A stretch of DNA of 18,299 nt from Aureobasidium sp. EXF-3400 (Eukaryota; Ascomycota; Dothideomycetes; Dothideales; Saccotheciaceae): the NCBI GenBank assembly GCA_024195585.1, contig SWBL01000589.1:1-18299 (forward strand), written 5' to 3'. Shown piece by piece: positions 1 through 9,088 of this stretch (positions within the stretch are counted from its first letter, which is position 1; each line of letters opens with the position of its first letter). A program made the translations under genes and the position numbers. The notes beneath the pieces are model-generated. The model searched no databases. It was given only the letters and a program-made list of their open reading frames with translations, and had not been told where the DNA came from.

Positions 1-449
1 AGCGATAGTTGTATGGTGAATTTGATAAATCGTTGGAAAATATCGCTCAAGCGAGGATATCGTTGTACGGAGCATTGCTATAGCGAGGTGTTACTGTACT
101 GGCCCTGGACGCTGTGGGTACGCGTGACGCTAGAGTTCTTCTCGAATTAGGACTTAGGTAGGGAATAAGCTTCGCAGTTAGGGTCCCGGACAGTTGATAA
201 TCCTTCGAACTCCCACCGCACTTCTGCGTTTTTGGGCAATCTCACGTCCTTACTCTTTTTTGCTGACATTTTGCCCGTTTGTTCTGTGCTTGTTGTAACC
301 TTTGTCGAATCATTCGTTTCTCTGGACTCTGGCTTTGCGGTAGCCGCGATATGATCAGGGAGCGAAAGGCTGGGACTGCACTTTCGCCTCAGGAATATCC
401 TTGAAGTCGCGCCCGCCCTCACGCCGTCTCATTCTCATCAATCGACATA
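1..449. other. Upstream region without a supported gene
   Basis: I see no gene that can be supported here. On the minus strand a 40-codon frame starts at an ATG at 269 and stops at 147. The same frame stays open back to about 422, but without an upstream ATG. It has no recognisable motif and could be the tail of a degraded gene or chance. The part next to 450 is presumably the promoter and 5' leader of the rhodopsin-domain gene; no clear TATA box is seen. Confidence 0.4.
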
Positions 450-1772
450 ATGGTACCTCTAAAAGCAGAGACGTGGATCTGGTGGACTTTTGTGGTGTCA
501 TGTGTTATTTGTCGAATGTGATTACAGCCCTTGCGACCTTATCACTGTCTATAACATAATTCTGACTGTGCATTTCTATTCAGGATCTCGAGGTACCAGA
601 GCCTCGGCACGGTCAGACGATTTCAAGCCGATGACTATATCACCATCATCGCCATGGGTTTCTACACCACATTGATTGTCACCATCAACATTGTCGCCCA
701 ATCCGACTCCAATCTACTACCGCCGGGCTTTGATGTCGACGCCCTCACCTCCAGTCAGATCCACGACCGCCAATATGGCTCTAAACTGGTACTTGTCGTA
801 GAACAATGTCAAATCATGACCGTCTGGTGCGAAAAGCTATGCCTGCTATTCCTCTACCGTCGCCTTACAGTCGGCACGTGGGAAAGACTTGCCATCAAGC
901 TACTCTTCTTCTACGTCGGCATCAGCTGGGTTGTCATGGAAATCCTCTACTTTGGAGTCTGGTGTAGGCCGTTTAATATGTACTGGGCTGTACCTTCGAC
1001 CACACAATGCACGGCTGCAACAAACCACCTCATCACCAATGCAGTATTCAACATCAGCTCAGATGCCATGATATTAGCCGTTGCCCTCCCCATGTTCATC
1101 AAAACCCGCCTGCCTCTAAGGAAGAAAATCGCCATTGTTGGAATCTTCTCGCTCGGAACTTTCGTCATCATCTGCGCTATCTTGAACAAAGTATACAGTT
1201 TCAACCAGCCCTTTGGTTTACAATGGACATTCTGGTATGTGCGAGAATCCTCAACAGCATTACTTACCGCAAACGCCGCCTTCGTATGGGCTCTGTTGCG
1301 TCGAATCTTCAAACTCCGCTCTCTGGGCTCGTTTTCAGGGAAAAACACTTATAACAATTATAATGGGTACACACCTACCTATACCACAACACACACCAGA
1401 GTGGAAACTTTGGTCCCGCGCAAGAAGCCTCGTCATGATGATATAGATTTGGATCTACTCATGCCGGACCCCGATGACTTTGAGGGCATCCATCGCCATA
1501 CGGAAATTCACGTGTCTGAGGATACGATGAGTTTGAAGAGGGAGAACAATTCGATGACGGGCAACAGCGGGCCTTGGGCGCAGGCTTGGGCGGTGAGCAG
1601 TGTAGCCGTTGCTGCAAAGCCAGGCAGCAGTGGAAGCAGTGGAGGAGATAATAGAAGTGACTGTGGTCGCAGTACAGCAGACTCGACGACGGGGATTGTG
1701 GGTGCGTCTGGCCCGATGAAGAAACCTTCCAAAGCTTTATTGCGGCAAAGTCAACATGATTCGCCTGTATGA
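450..1772 (+). CDS. Fungal rhodopsin-domain integral membrane protein (SAT5/PTH11-like), 418 aa
   Basis: Model: exons 450-517 and 584-1772, one 66-nt intron (518-583). Splicing joins CGA-AT to G-ATC and gives R-M-I-S-R-Y followed by a short loop and ADDY, the usual start of fungal rhodopsin-domain proteins (helix 1, R-x-SR, then a DDY-type motif). ATG 450 is the first ATG after an in-frame stop at 402-404. About seven hydrophobic segments lie within the first 265 residues. The two loop cysteines typical of the family are Cys150 and Cys165, flanking a P-x-N-x-Y-W-x-x-P stretch, followed by the N-x-x-S-D helix. The remaining roughly 150 residues are a cytosolic tail that begins basic, passes through an acidic Asp-rich patch, then becomes Ser/Gly-rich. 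Members of this family are mostly uncharacterised; some relatives are PTH11-type receptors. No opsin retinal lysine can be assigned and ligand and role are unknown. The family call is firm, the function is not. Confidence 0.85.
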
Positions 1773-2636
1773 GGCTCTGATCTTTGCCTTTCTAATGTCC
1801 AACTTTTGTTTTCGATATCCAGCGATTCTTGTCCGGTTTCCGTTTACAGCCGTTTCTTTTACGATTATATACCATACTACCCCATTTTTTTTGTACATAT
1901 TCTTATATACCACAATTCTTTTGTCAACGCAAAAGTCCACTCGTACCGCTTCTTTCCCTCGAACTCGATGATATCCACTCCCTCCCAAGATCCTTCCAAG
2001 ACTCTTCCAACGGCAAATGACTCCACAACTTCAATCCCAACACGGACCGAGATGGATGACTGGCCCAGCGTATCCATCCCTCCGATATCGACAGATCTTG
2101 AGACAGGAACCGGAAGAGAAGGAACAAACCTTCTAAACTCAATAATAGCTTATAAAGTGGTAGAAGGATGCTAGATATGTGAACTAGTCGAGTCATGTTT
2201 AGCTTTTATCATCTGCCAAAAGCTACGAACTACAGAGGTAAGATGGTAGGGGACCAGGGTAGATGTAGAAAGGGATGCTAGAGTTTCTTCTTTGCCCTTT
2301 CACCTATGTTTTGTTCAATATTTGGTATGCTCGAGATGTGCTTTGTACAGCTTTTCAATGCGTGGTACTATAGAGTTGTTCATAGTCACAAGTTGGTCGT
2401 GTTGGTAGTCGTAATATTACTTATTGTCATCTGAGGTATGGTCTAATGCAACATGGAATTTTGACCTTCAGTCTTGATCAGATAACCTTGTGCGTGTGTT
2501 GCTCGCTTTACATCCCCAGCATCATCAGTAGGGTCGTATCCTGAGCTTACAGCGGCGAGTACTTGTCAACAAGAACGCCATTAGATCCGCTATATATGCT
2601 ACCGATCATAGTAGAGAGGGCAAAACCTCAGCTTCA
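1773..2636. other. Intergenic, convergent gene ends
   Basis: This stretch lies between the stop of the rhodopsin-domain gene and the stop of the minus-strand FAH fusion. It is T-rich just after 1772, as expected of a fungal 3' UTR. A 122-codon plus-strand frame (1806-2174) has no recognisable domain, overlaps other frames of similar length and is not supported as a gene. Confidence 0.5.
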
Positions 2637-4572
2637 TCAATTGGAAAGAAATGCGGAAACAGCACGGCTTACACCCTGAACATCCTCGTAAACATGCCAA
2701 TGCCCCACATCCTCCAAAACTTCGACCGAGCTACCTTGAGGCAGCAATGCCGCATATTCCTTGCACAATTGCGGTGGCGACACTTTGTATTCTGAGCCGG
2801 TGATGATCAGAGTCTGTGGCTTGATGGCAGCGAAGTCTAGCTTTGTCGTTGCGTTGGCAAGAGCAGAGCATGCCTTTGCGTAGCCCTCTGGGTCTTGACC
2901 CAGTAAAGAAAGTCTGATAGCTGTGCTTGCTAGTGGGTTATGGGACTTGGTCTTGGATGAGGTGCCTGCTGTGACGATGGCATCGACAACGGCAGACATG
3001 CCTTGTGTGCGAACGAGGTGAGCGCGTGCGTGTGAGTTTGCGCTGGCTGCTGCGGGCAGAGGTGAGGGCGGTGGACCGACGAGGACCAACCTGCTCACTA
3101 GACCTGGATTGTCCAGCACAAATCTGACTGCTACGAGACAGCCCATAGAGTGAGCGAGTAGTATGGCGCCAGAGATGTTTGCATGATCGAAGACGCCTTT
3201 AACGTCTGCTGCGAAGGACTCGATGCTGAGCTTACTGAGTGGAGAGGTGGGTGACAGTCCGTGTCCTTCGAGATCAAGGGAATGGAGATTGTAGGTCTGA
3301 TCCAGATGAGCGGCTTGTACTAAAGGTGTCCAATAGTCCGATGTGCCACCAAGTCCATGGACGAACACTAGGTTCGGGCCAGAAGCCTTTCCTTGCTGAC
3401 TGTAGTACAACATCTTATTTTTGATCTTTATCAAACCAATCGAATTGACAGTCTTGTTATTGGATGAGGGAAGCTTGTTCATGTCTTCGATAGCTGTGCT
3501 GGTAGGATTGGACGACTTGGGACTGCCAATACGATTCGTGAGAGACCCCAGGCCGGTCACGGAAACTTCGACCTCATCACCAGATCTTAGATAGACTGGA
3601 GGCTTCCTACCGATGCCGACTCCAGCAGGCTTCGATACGAGTCAGCAACGTATCAGACCATGGCCATCATAATGAGCTACTTACAGTTCCGGTAGCCAGA
3701 ATGTCTCCAGGCATCAGCGTCTGACCTTCCGACATTGTCTTGATAAGGAAAGGAATACCGAAAATCAGATCGTCCGTTGTGGCGTCCTGTCTCAGTTCAC
3801 CATTGACTTTGGTTTGCACCCTTAGGACTTTGTTGAGCTTGTCTGCTGGCACGGCAATTGGCCCCTGTTCGTGAGGTCAGAAAATTGTTCAGATAGGTTT
3901 CATCAGGTCATATTGGATACGCACCATGGGACAGAAAGTGTCAGGCGATTTGCCAATGTAGAACTGCTTATGGTCGCGCTGCCTCTCTCGAGCAGTCATA
4001 TCGTTGACGATGGTATAACCCCAGACATGTTGCATTGCATTCTCCTCAGAAATACGATGACCTGCTTTGCCGATGATGACTCCAATCTCGCCCTCATAAT
4101 CGATGGTCTCAGTGAACCCAGGGTGGGGATAAATGTCTTGACCAGCACCAATGATGGAGGTAAAACGCTTGGTGAAAATGACGGGGTGAGTTGGCTGGTC
4201 GACCTTGTCGGAACTGTCGAATCCAGAACTGTTGAACTCTTTGGCATGTTCGGCGTAGTTTTTGCCTACGCAGAGCACGTCTCGACCACTAAGTGGTGGT
4301 AATATCTTGACACCAGAAGTGGGAATACTTTCGCCGGAGGGGATGATACCGGTTTCTCCGACTTGAATGACTTGATAAAGGTCTTCGAGCAGTGTGCCAG
4401 AAGCAAACGCGAGCGGCTGAATAGTATCTTTCTCAACATCGTAGTGGCCGATGGATTTCCTCTCCGAACCATTGGCTTGATAGGCGATGTAGTTTGTGAG
4501 CGAGCTGCTTCCAGTTCCATAAGAAGAACCATTGGTGCCATTCTGGCTGTTGGTATGAGGTCCGGTCGCCAT
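2637..4572 (-). CDS. Bifunctional protein: FAH-family domain fused to alpha/beta hydrolase, 606 aa
   Basis: Minus-strand exons 4572-3925, 3864-3685 and 3629-2637; introns of 60 and 55 nt, both phase 0. Splicing gives TFCPM|GPIAVPADK and LATGT|PAGVGIG, both conserved joins of the FAH family. The FAH domain (about residues 95-310) shows the metal-site D-Y-E-G-E motif (Glu160, Glu162), N-D-M-T-A-R-E (Asp191) and the C-V-G-K-N-Y-A-E-H start, resembling acylpyruvase (FAHD1), 2-hydroxyhepta-2,4-dienedioate isomerase and similar C-C hydrolases. It ends in VTGLGSLTNRI, the normal FAH C-terminus, and the frame runs on with no stop through a Ser/Asn-rich linker into an alpha/beta hydrolase (about 345-606). 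That domain has an oxyanion H-G-L-G-G (His367), nucleophile elbow A-H-S-M-G (Ser437) and catalytic His586 in V-G-H-W. The usual acid Asp position reads Tyr557 (G-S-E-Y-K-V). The hydrolase half resembles 3-oxoadipate enol-lactonase-type enzymes. A consecutive catabolic role, C-C bond hydrolysis plus ester or lactone hydrolysis, is inferred; the substrate is unknown. No signal peptide is seen, so it is probably cytosolic. Confidence 0.85.
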
Positions 4573-4748
4573 TGTCAACTGTCATAAGGGTCAAGTAATA
4601 CAATCTCTTGCTTCTCCGTGAGGTGTTGACAGGAGCAAAACCTAGTTGTAGCAAAACAGTTTCACATGCAATGTTTACAAATGAGCTTGTAGCATGACAA
4701 TCTTCGCAACCCCGCCTTCCAAAGCTCCGCCAAACCCCACCTTCCTGT

Positions 4749-4763
4749 TCCGCACTTTGCGGA
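4749..4763. promoter_or_regulatory. Perfect palindrome TCCGCA-CTT-TGCGGA, candidate zinc-cluster/FacB-type site
   Basis: The two 6-bp arms are exact reverse complements around CTT. The site contains TCC-N9-GGA and CCG-N7-CGG. Inverted CGG half-sites are what Zn2Cys6 dimers bind. The TCC/G-N8-10-C/GGA form is the one described for Aspergillus FacB, the activator of acetate-use genes. Its position upstream of an acetate-type transporter supports function; binding is inferred. Confidence 0.45.
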
Positions 4764-4795
4764 CAAAACGGACATGGCGGACATGACGGAGACAA
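4760..4795. repeat. Four direct CGG units with exact 9-bp period
   Basis: CGG triplets start at 4760, 4769, 4778 and 4787. The first three units share CGGACA and the fourth reads CGGAGA. The first triplet is also the right arm of the adjacent palindrome. Direct CGG repeats at fixed spacing can be binding sites for Zn2Cys6 regulators; a short tandem duplication without function is the alternative. Confidence 0.5.
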
Positions 4796-5033
4796 ATTCT
4801 AAACTCTGTCTCAAGCCTCCCAGCTTTCCCTGTCGTCCATGGAGAGAGACCATAAGCCTTGACACAAGAGTCAACTGTAAGGAGGGGTCACACGAGCGGG
4901 GCCGACAAATGTCTACACGGAGTCGAACTCTGTATACCACTACCTGGGACGCCCAATGTACTTCTTATAGAAACCGATGCCATGAGGTGAGATATAACCC
5001 CTAGCAACTACATTACATCAAGATCTATCAGAT

Positions 5034-5937
5034 ATGTCCGCCTCATCCGCAACCGAGACCTATGATCAAATTCCCAAGATCGAGCAAAATGGCGATATAC
5101 AACATCTCGAGAGACTGAGAACCGCAGGTGGCCATGTCGATGATCGGAGCCAACCTTCCTTGCCTGTGGTTCATCGCTCCTTCGCAGATCCTGCTCCTCT
5201 GGGTTTACTCTCCTTTGCAACGGGCATATTCCTCATCTCGATTCTTGGTGTTCACGCTCGTGGCATACAAACTCCGAATGTACTCGTTGGTGTTCTCCTA
5301 TTCTTCGGAGGAGTATGTCAGTTCATCTCTGGAATCATGGAGTTTGTTGCTGGCAACACGGTAAGCTTTCACTCGAGACATGTCATAGGCAGGAACACCT
5401 TCTTACGATTCTCTAGTTCGGAGCTACGGTCTTTCCTTCCTACGCAGCTTTCAACTTTTCGTATGCAATGATCTATATTCCTGGAACGGGCATCCTTGCT
5501 TGTGAGTATCATTTCTCCCTCCAAATCCTATCATATGTTGACGCGATACTAGCCTACACCGACGCCAATGGACAACTCAGCTCAGACTTCAACAATGCAC
5601 TCGGCATGTACTGCTGGGCCTGGTTCATCCTGACCGTCATCTTCACCATTGCCGCAATGCGCAGCTCATGGGTGTTGTGGTTCACTCTCTTCTTCCTCGA
5701 CATTGAGTTGATCCTTCTGGCTTGCGGATATATGTTGAACAGTTCGACGACCCTCGTTGCCGCAAATTCTGTGGGTTTTGTGGTCGCGTTCTGCAGCTGT
5801 GAGTTTTCTTTGCTTTCCGCTGACCTTTTTGAGTATCGTGCTAATTGTGTCTAGATTGGGCTGGGTGTGCTGGACTGTGGTCTGGAGGGCTGACACCTAT
5901 CGAACTGCCCACGTTTACCATGACTAAGCAGACTTAA
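5034..5937 (+). CDS. GPR1/FUN34/YaaH-family carboxylate (acetate-type) transporter, 246 aa
   Basis: Exons 5034-5360, 5417-5501, 5553-5798 and 5855-5937; introns of 56, 51 and 56 nt. All joins keep frame and rebuild conserved family stretches: AGNT|FGATVF, GILA-S-YTDANG and FCS-Y-WAGCAGLW. After a polar N-terminus of about 45 residues comes the family signature, here D-P-A-P-L-G-L (52-58), then about six membrane segments. Family members (yeast Ato1/Ady2, Aspergillus AcpA, bacterial SatP) move acetate or other short monocarboxylates across the plasma membrane. The length fits the family. The first signature residue is Asp where Asn is usual, and the sequence looks like a divergent filamentous-fungal subgroup, so the substrate should not be assumed to be acetate. 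It is transcribed away from the FAH fusion and shares its promoter, which suggests import or export of a carboxylate linked to that enzyme. Confidence 0.9.
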
Positions 5938-6360
5938 GTCGATAAGGAAGTTAGGATCAATGGATATGTTATTGAGCTTGGTCAAGATTCTGTACATTAG
6001 GAACATAGCGAGCTGTATAGAACGAGCAGAGATTGAGCCACCTTTCTTAGCTGTAGTTGTAGAGTTTACCTGATGAATCATCCATCCTTTGTGTCTCAAC
6101 GTAATATGTCACAAATAATCTTCTCATCTTCAAGAGAATTGATGACACACATCACGAAAGAATGCTCTGACGAGTATCTTGCTTCGAAGCCTAGCAGATT
6201 ATCATAGACTAGAACACACGCGTCTGCAGACATCAAAAGGTATGATACACCATCCAGTCCAAGATCCAATAGCTTAGCGTCCTCCACACCATGCCACTCT
6301 ATCCGAACCACCAAGTTCATATACACAAAAGAGCAATAACCATAAATTCCAAACTCTACC
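5938..6360. other. Intergenic, convergent gene ends
   Basis: This is the 3' flank of the transporter (+) and of the cytochrome b5 gene (-). A 94-codon minus frame (6096-6380) overlaps the end of the cytochrome gene in another frame. It has no recognisable domain and most likely lies in its 3' UTR. Confidence 0.5.
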
Positions 6361-6816
6361 TCACTCCCACCCCTCATCATCCCCCAGCCCCCTCAACCCC
6401 ACCCATCTCTTTCTCTCTCCAAACGGATTCTTTACACCCTCCGTCCTACCAACTCTCAACCCCTTCCCAAACACTTCCAACTGTTCCTCACCATGGAACC
6501 TCCAAAACTGCCACGAACAGTCTTTGCCCACAAAACTGTTGATTACAGTGACACCACCCGGGTGTTGAGAGATGAAGTCTGTGCAGTCGTAGATTATGTT
6601 GTCGATGACGAGCCAGAGAGTTTGGTGCGTTGAAGTTATGGTTGCGATGGTTGTGGGAGAGATGAATGGCAGTTGAGTGTTTGGGATGTGAGATGGCAGA
6701 GGTGGATATGGAGTATTGATGTGGATGGTATCAATATTTTCGATGTGAGGAGATGTCGAGTCTTTTTGTAGGAATTGAGGGTTCAATTGTTGGCGATCTA
6801 GTTGAAGCCACCCCAT
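6361..6816 (-). CDS. Cytochrome b5-like heme-binding domain protein, 151 aa
   Basis: This is an intronless frame whose ATG at 6816 directly follows an in-frame TGA upstream, which fixes the start. Residues about 54-125 form a cytochrome b5 fold: L-W-L-V-I-D-N-I-I-Y-D, then H-P-G-G with the first axial His85, then F-W-R-F-H-G with the second axial His108. The 23-residue spacing is close to that of classical cytochrome b5. The N-terminal 50 residues are polar and Pro-rich; the C-terminus (G-R-T-E-G-V, then W-V-G-L-R-G-L-G) matches a soluble fungal family I recall, but its function is not established. There is no C-terminal membrane anchor, so it is not the ER-anchored electron donor. An electron-transfer or heme-binding role is inferred. 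It lies head to head with the amidohydrolase across 513 bp. Confidence 0.82.
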   Translation of the reverse strand: MGWLQLDRQQLNPQFLQKDSTSPHIENIDTIHINTPYPPLPSHIPNTQLPFISPTTIATITSTHQTLWLVIDNIIYDCTDFISQHPGGVTVINSFVGKDCSWQFWRFHGEEQLEVFGKGLRVGRTEGVKNPFGERKRWVGLRGLGDDEGWE

Positions 6817-7329
6817 GATACTGTTTGCTCAAGCCTGATCGATGGCTGGGAGATTGCAAGAATGAACTATGAGTGTATGAGATGGTGTCCAGGAGGATTC
6901 CAGACATGTCGAACACTCGGGCTCGGCATCTATCTCAGCCTTTGGATTGTCCACATGATCGACCGTCGTAAATCGTTCACGCACCTCGGACACGTACCAA
7001 CATACACACGGAGATACTAGACACGAAGAAAGCGGAGAAGAAGATGAATGGGTCAGCGGACAGCGAACGATGGCATGGCAGCCAAGAAGCGGAGATGACG
7101 GTGAAGACGGAGGTACCATACCAAAGTTTGAGACATCCGACATTGCTTACCCAGACGGCCACGGATACACCAGATCATGCACCCCGCACGCCTCCCCCAC
7201 ATCATGGAGTTGGTATCATGTGCAATGCTTCCAAACCTTCGAGTACGCACGTATCAGCCATACATATATGGCGAGAAGCTTCTCTGAGGCAGGATCATCC
7301 ATCCTCAGAAACATCTCCACGCAGCAGAC
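6817..7329. promoter_or_regulatory. Divergent intergenic region, cytochrome b5 gene / amidohydrolase
   Basis: This 513-bp stretch must hold both promoters and 5' leaders. Frames of 60-140 codons occur on both strands (for example plus 7044-7475 and minus 6829-7143), but they overlap one another and show no domains. No convincing TATA box or repeat is seen. An extra 5' exon of the amidohydrolase cannot be excluded. Confidence 0.5.
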
Positions 7330-9046
7330 ATGGCACCACATTCCAACCGAGCGGACTCTTTCACCACCTCAAACACGGACGAGAAACCAAAGCTGACCAA
7401 ACCTTCACCTCCACGCAATGTCGAGTGGATCGAACAAGTCTCTTGGGACTCGAGTCTACAGCCCAAAGACTATGAGATTCAAGGCACTCACCCAGACTCC
7501 AAGATCTTGTTTCTCAACGTAAACATACTCGACTCCACTGGCAGGGAGCCTTACCTCGGAGATGTATTGATCGAAGGTCAGACTTGCCTTGAACATGACA
7601 AACTACCCACAACAACTGACATCACAACAGGCGAAAAGATCACTTACGTGGGCACTGTACCCAATGTCGACGAGATCAGCAAGGATCCCAAAGTGCGAGT
7701 CTTCCACGGTCGAGGACGCACTCTGATGTCAGGCTTGGGCGATGCCCACACGCACTTTACTTGGAACGGAGGAGATCTCGATCGTCTGGGAGATTTAGGT
7801 GTTGAAGAGCATACTCTTTTGACAATGCGGAGCGCGCAATGTTTTATCGATTCCGGCTACACCATGTGGGAGAACATGTACCGTGACAGAACAGAACGCA
7901 GATACTGACAGGATTTGCAAAGGTGTTTCGGTGCGGCTTCGGCAAAGGATCGACTCGATGTGGTCATCAGAGACGCTATCAATGCCGGCGATATACCAGG
8001 ACCTAGATATCTTGCGAACGGCAAAGAGATGGCGCGGAGAGATGGCGAGTTGGTTGCAGGCATCACTGCCTTTGCAGACGGGCCTGACGAGATGCGTGAG
8101 GTCATTCGTCACCATGTGGATATCGGAGTGGACAATATCAAGCTGAGCATGTCCAGCGAAGAAGTAAGGCGACGCGAAACCTCTTTCATGTACCACAATG
8201 GTGACCAAATGCTCTAGATCACTGAGATTCGATCAGCCCAAGATTGCTACTTTACCGATGAAGAGACAGCAGCCTGTGTTGATGAGGCACACAAATACGG
8301 CAAACGGCTTTGTGCCCACGCCCGAGCTCGAGACTCCGTGAAGATGTGTATGTATCTCGACTTGGTGTATCACAAAATGTACACTGCTGACAGTGCAGCC
8401 AGGTATTCGTCACGGTGTCGAAGCAATATACCACGCCTCATACATTGATGATGAGGGTATGGACATGCTGGAAGCCGCAAAGACCAAGCACATAGTTGCA
8501 CCAGCAATCAACTGGCTGATTGCAACACTCAACGAAGCCGAAGCATTCGGCTATAGCCATGCACAAGCCAAAAAGGTTGGCTACAAACGCGAGCTGGACG
8601 CAGCCATCAAGGGACTCAGAGAGATGCATCGCCGTGGTATAGTGGTACTCCCAGGTGGCGACTATGGCTTCGCGTGGACGCCGCATGGGACGTATGCCCG
8701 CGACCTTGAGCACTTTGTGAAGCTCCTCGATTTCACACCGCATGAAACCCTCATTGCTGCCACAGCCGGTGTCGCCAAGTTAATGATGCGTAGCGATAAT
8801 CTGGGCAAGATACAGCCAGGGTTCTTTGCGGACTGTATCTTGGTGGATGGTAATCCCCTGGACGACATCACTATTCTGCAAGATCACTCCAAGCTGAACA
8901 TCATCTGTATCAACGGCAGAGTTCATAAAGCTGGTCGGAAAGAGTACAGTCCACCTCCGATCGCAGGACAAGACAATAACAGCCATGTGATTGTACCAGA
9001 CATGGAGTACCCGGATGTGGGAAGGGCGATGCAGAAGCAGTATTAG
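7330..9046 (+). CDS. Metal-dependent amidohydrolase (imidazolonepropionase/prolidase-like), 516 aa
   Basis: Exons 7330-7865, 7923-8163, 8218-8347 and 8403-9046; introns of 57, 54 and 55 nt. Splicing turns apparent stops into GYT-M-CFGAAS, SSEE|ITEIRS and VKM-C-IRHG. The product is a complete amidohydrolase (TIM barrel with N- and C-terminal beta-sandwich). The metal set is visible: His140 and His142 in D-A-H-T-H-F, the likely carboxylated Lys252 in I-K-L-S, His293 in C-A-H-A, His313 in Y-H-A-S and Asp389 in G-G-D-Y-G. The C-terminal G-K-I-Q-P-G-F-F-A-D motif precedes the last strands. This is the subgroup containing imidazolonepropionase-like and prolidase-like enzymes that hydrolyse amide or peptide bonds with a binuclear metal site; the substrate cannot be read from sequence. 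No signal peptide. For the last intron, three AG acceptors lie within 10 nt; the third gives the family-like join. The gene ends 42 bp from the minus-strand transcription-factor relic. Confidence 0.9.
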
Positions 9047-9088
9047 TAGTTCCTGACGATGTAATGATTATGTTCATATCTTCACTCA

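Larger units (their letters stand above)
4573..5033. promoter_or_regulatory. Divergent promoter between the FAH fusion and the carboxylate transporter
   Basis: A 461-bp intergenic region separates two head-to-head genes, so it must carry both promoters. It contains a perfect palindrome at 4749-4763 and a 9-bp-phased run of CGG triplets at 4760-4789, listed separately. On the minus strand an out-of-frame ATG lies at 4585, 13 nt before the chosen start at 4572. The chosen ATG has the better context (A at -3, G at +4). Confidence 0.7.

Noticed and set aside
147..422. 91-codon minus-strand frame at the left edge
   Set aside because: It begins at a GTG right after a stop; the only ATG (269) leaves 40 residues with no motif. 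Kept only as a remark on the region.
1806..2174. 122-codon plus frame after the rhodopsin-domain gene
   Set aside because: T-rich start, no domain, several overlapping frames of similar length; best read as 3' UTR and intergenic DNA.
2637..3560. Alpha/beta hydrolase as a separate gene starting near 3560
   Set aside because: The supposed start is a GTG inside the conserved end of the FAH domain; the frame and two well-formed introns join it to the upstream FAH exons.
4572..4578. Start two codons earlier for the FAH fusion
   Set aside because: The codon at 4578 is TTG; the first true ATG in frame is at 4572.
7044..7475. 143-codon plus frame ahead of the amidohydrolase
   Set aside because: It overlaps the amidohydrolase start in another frame and shows no domain; a promoter or leader is more likely.
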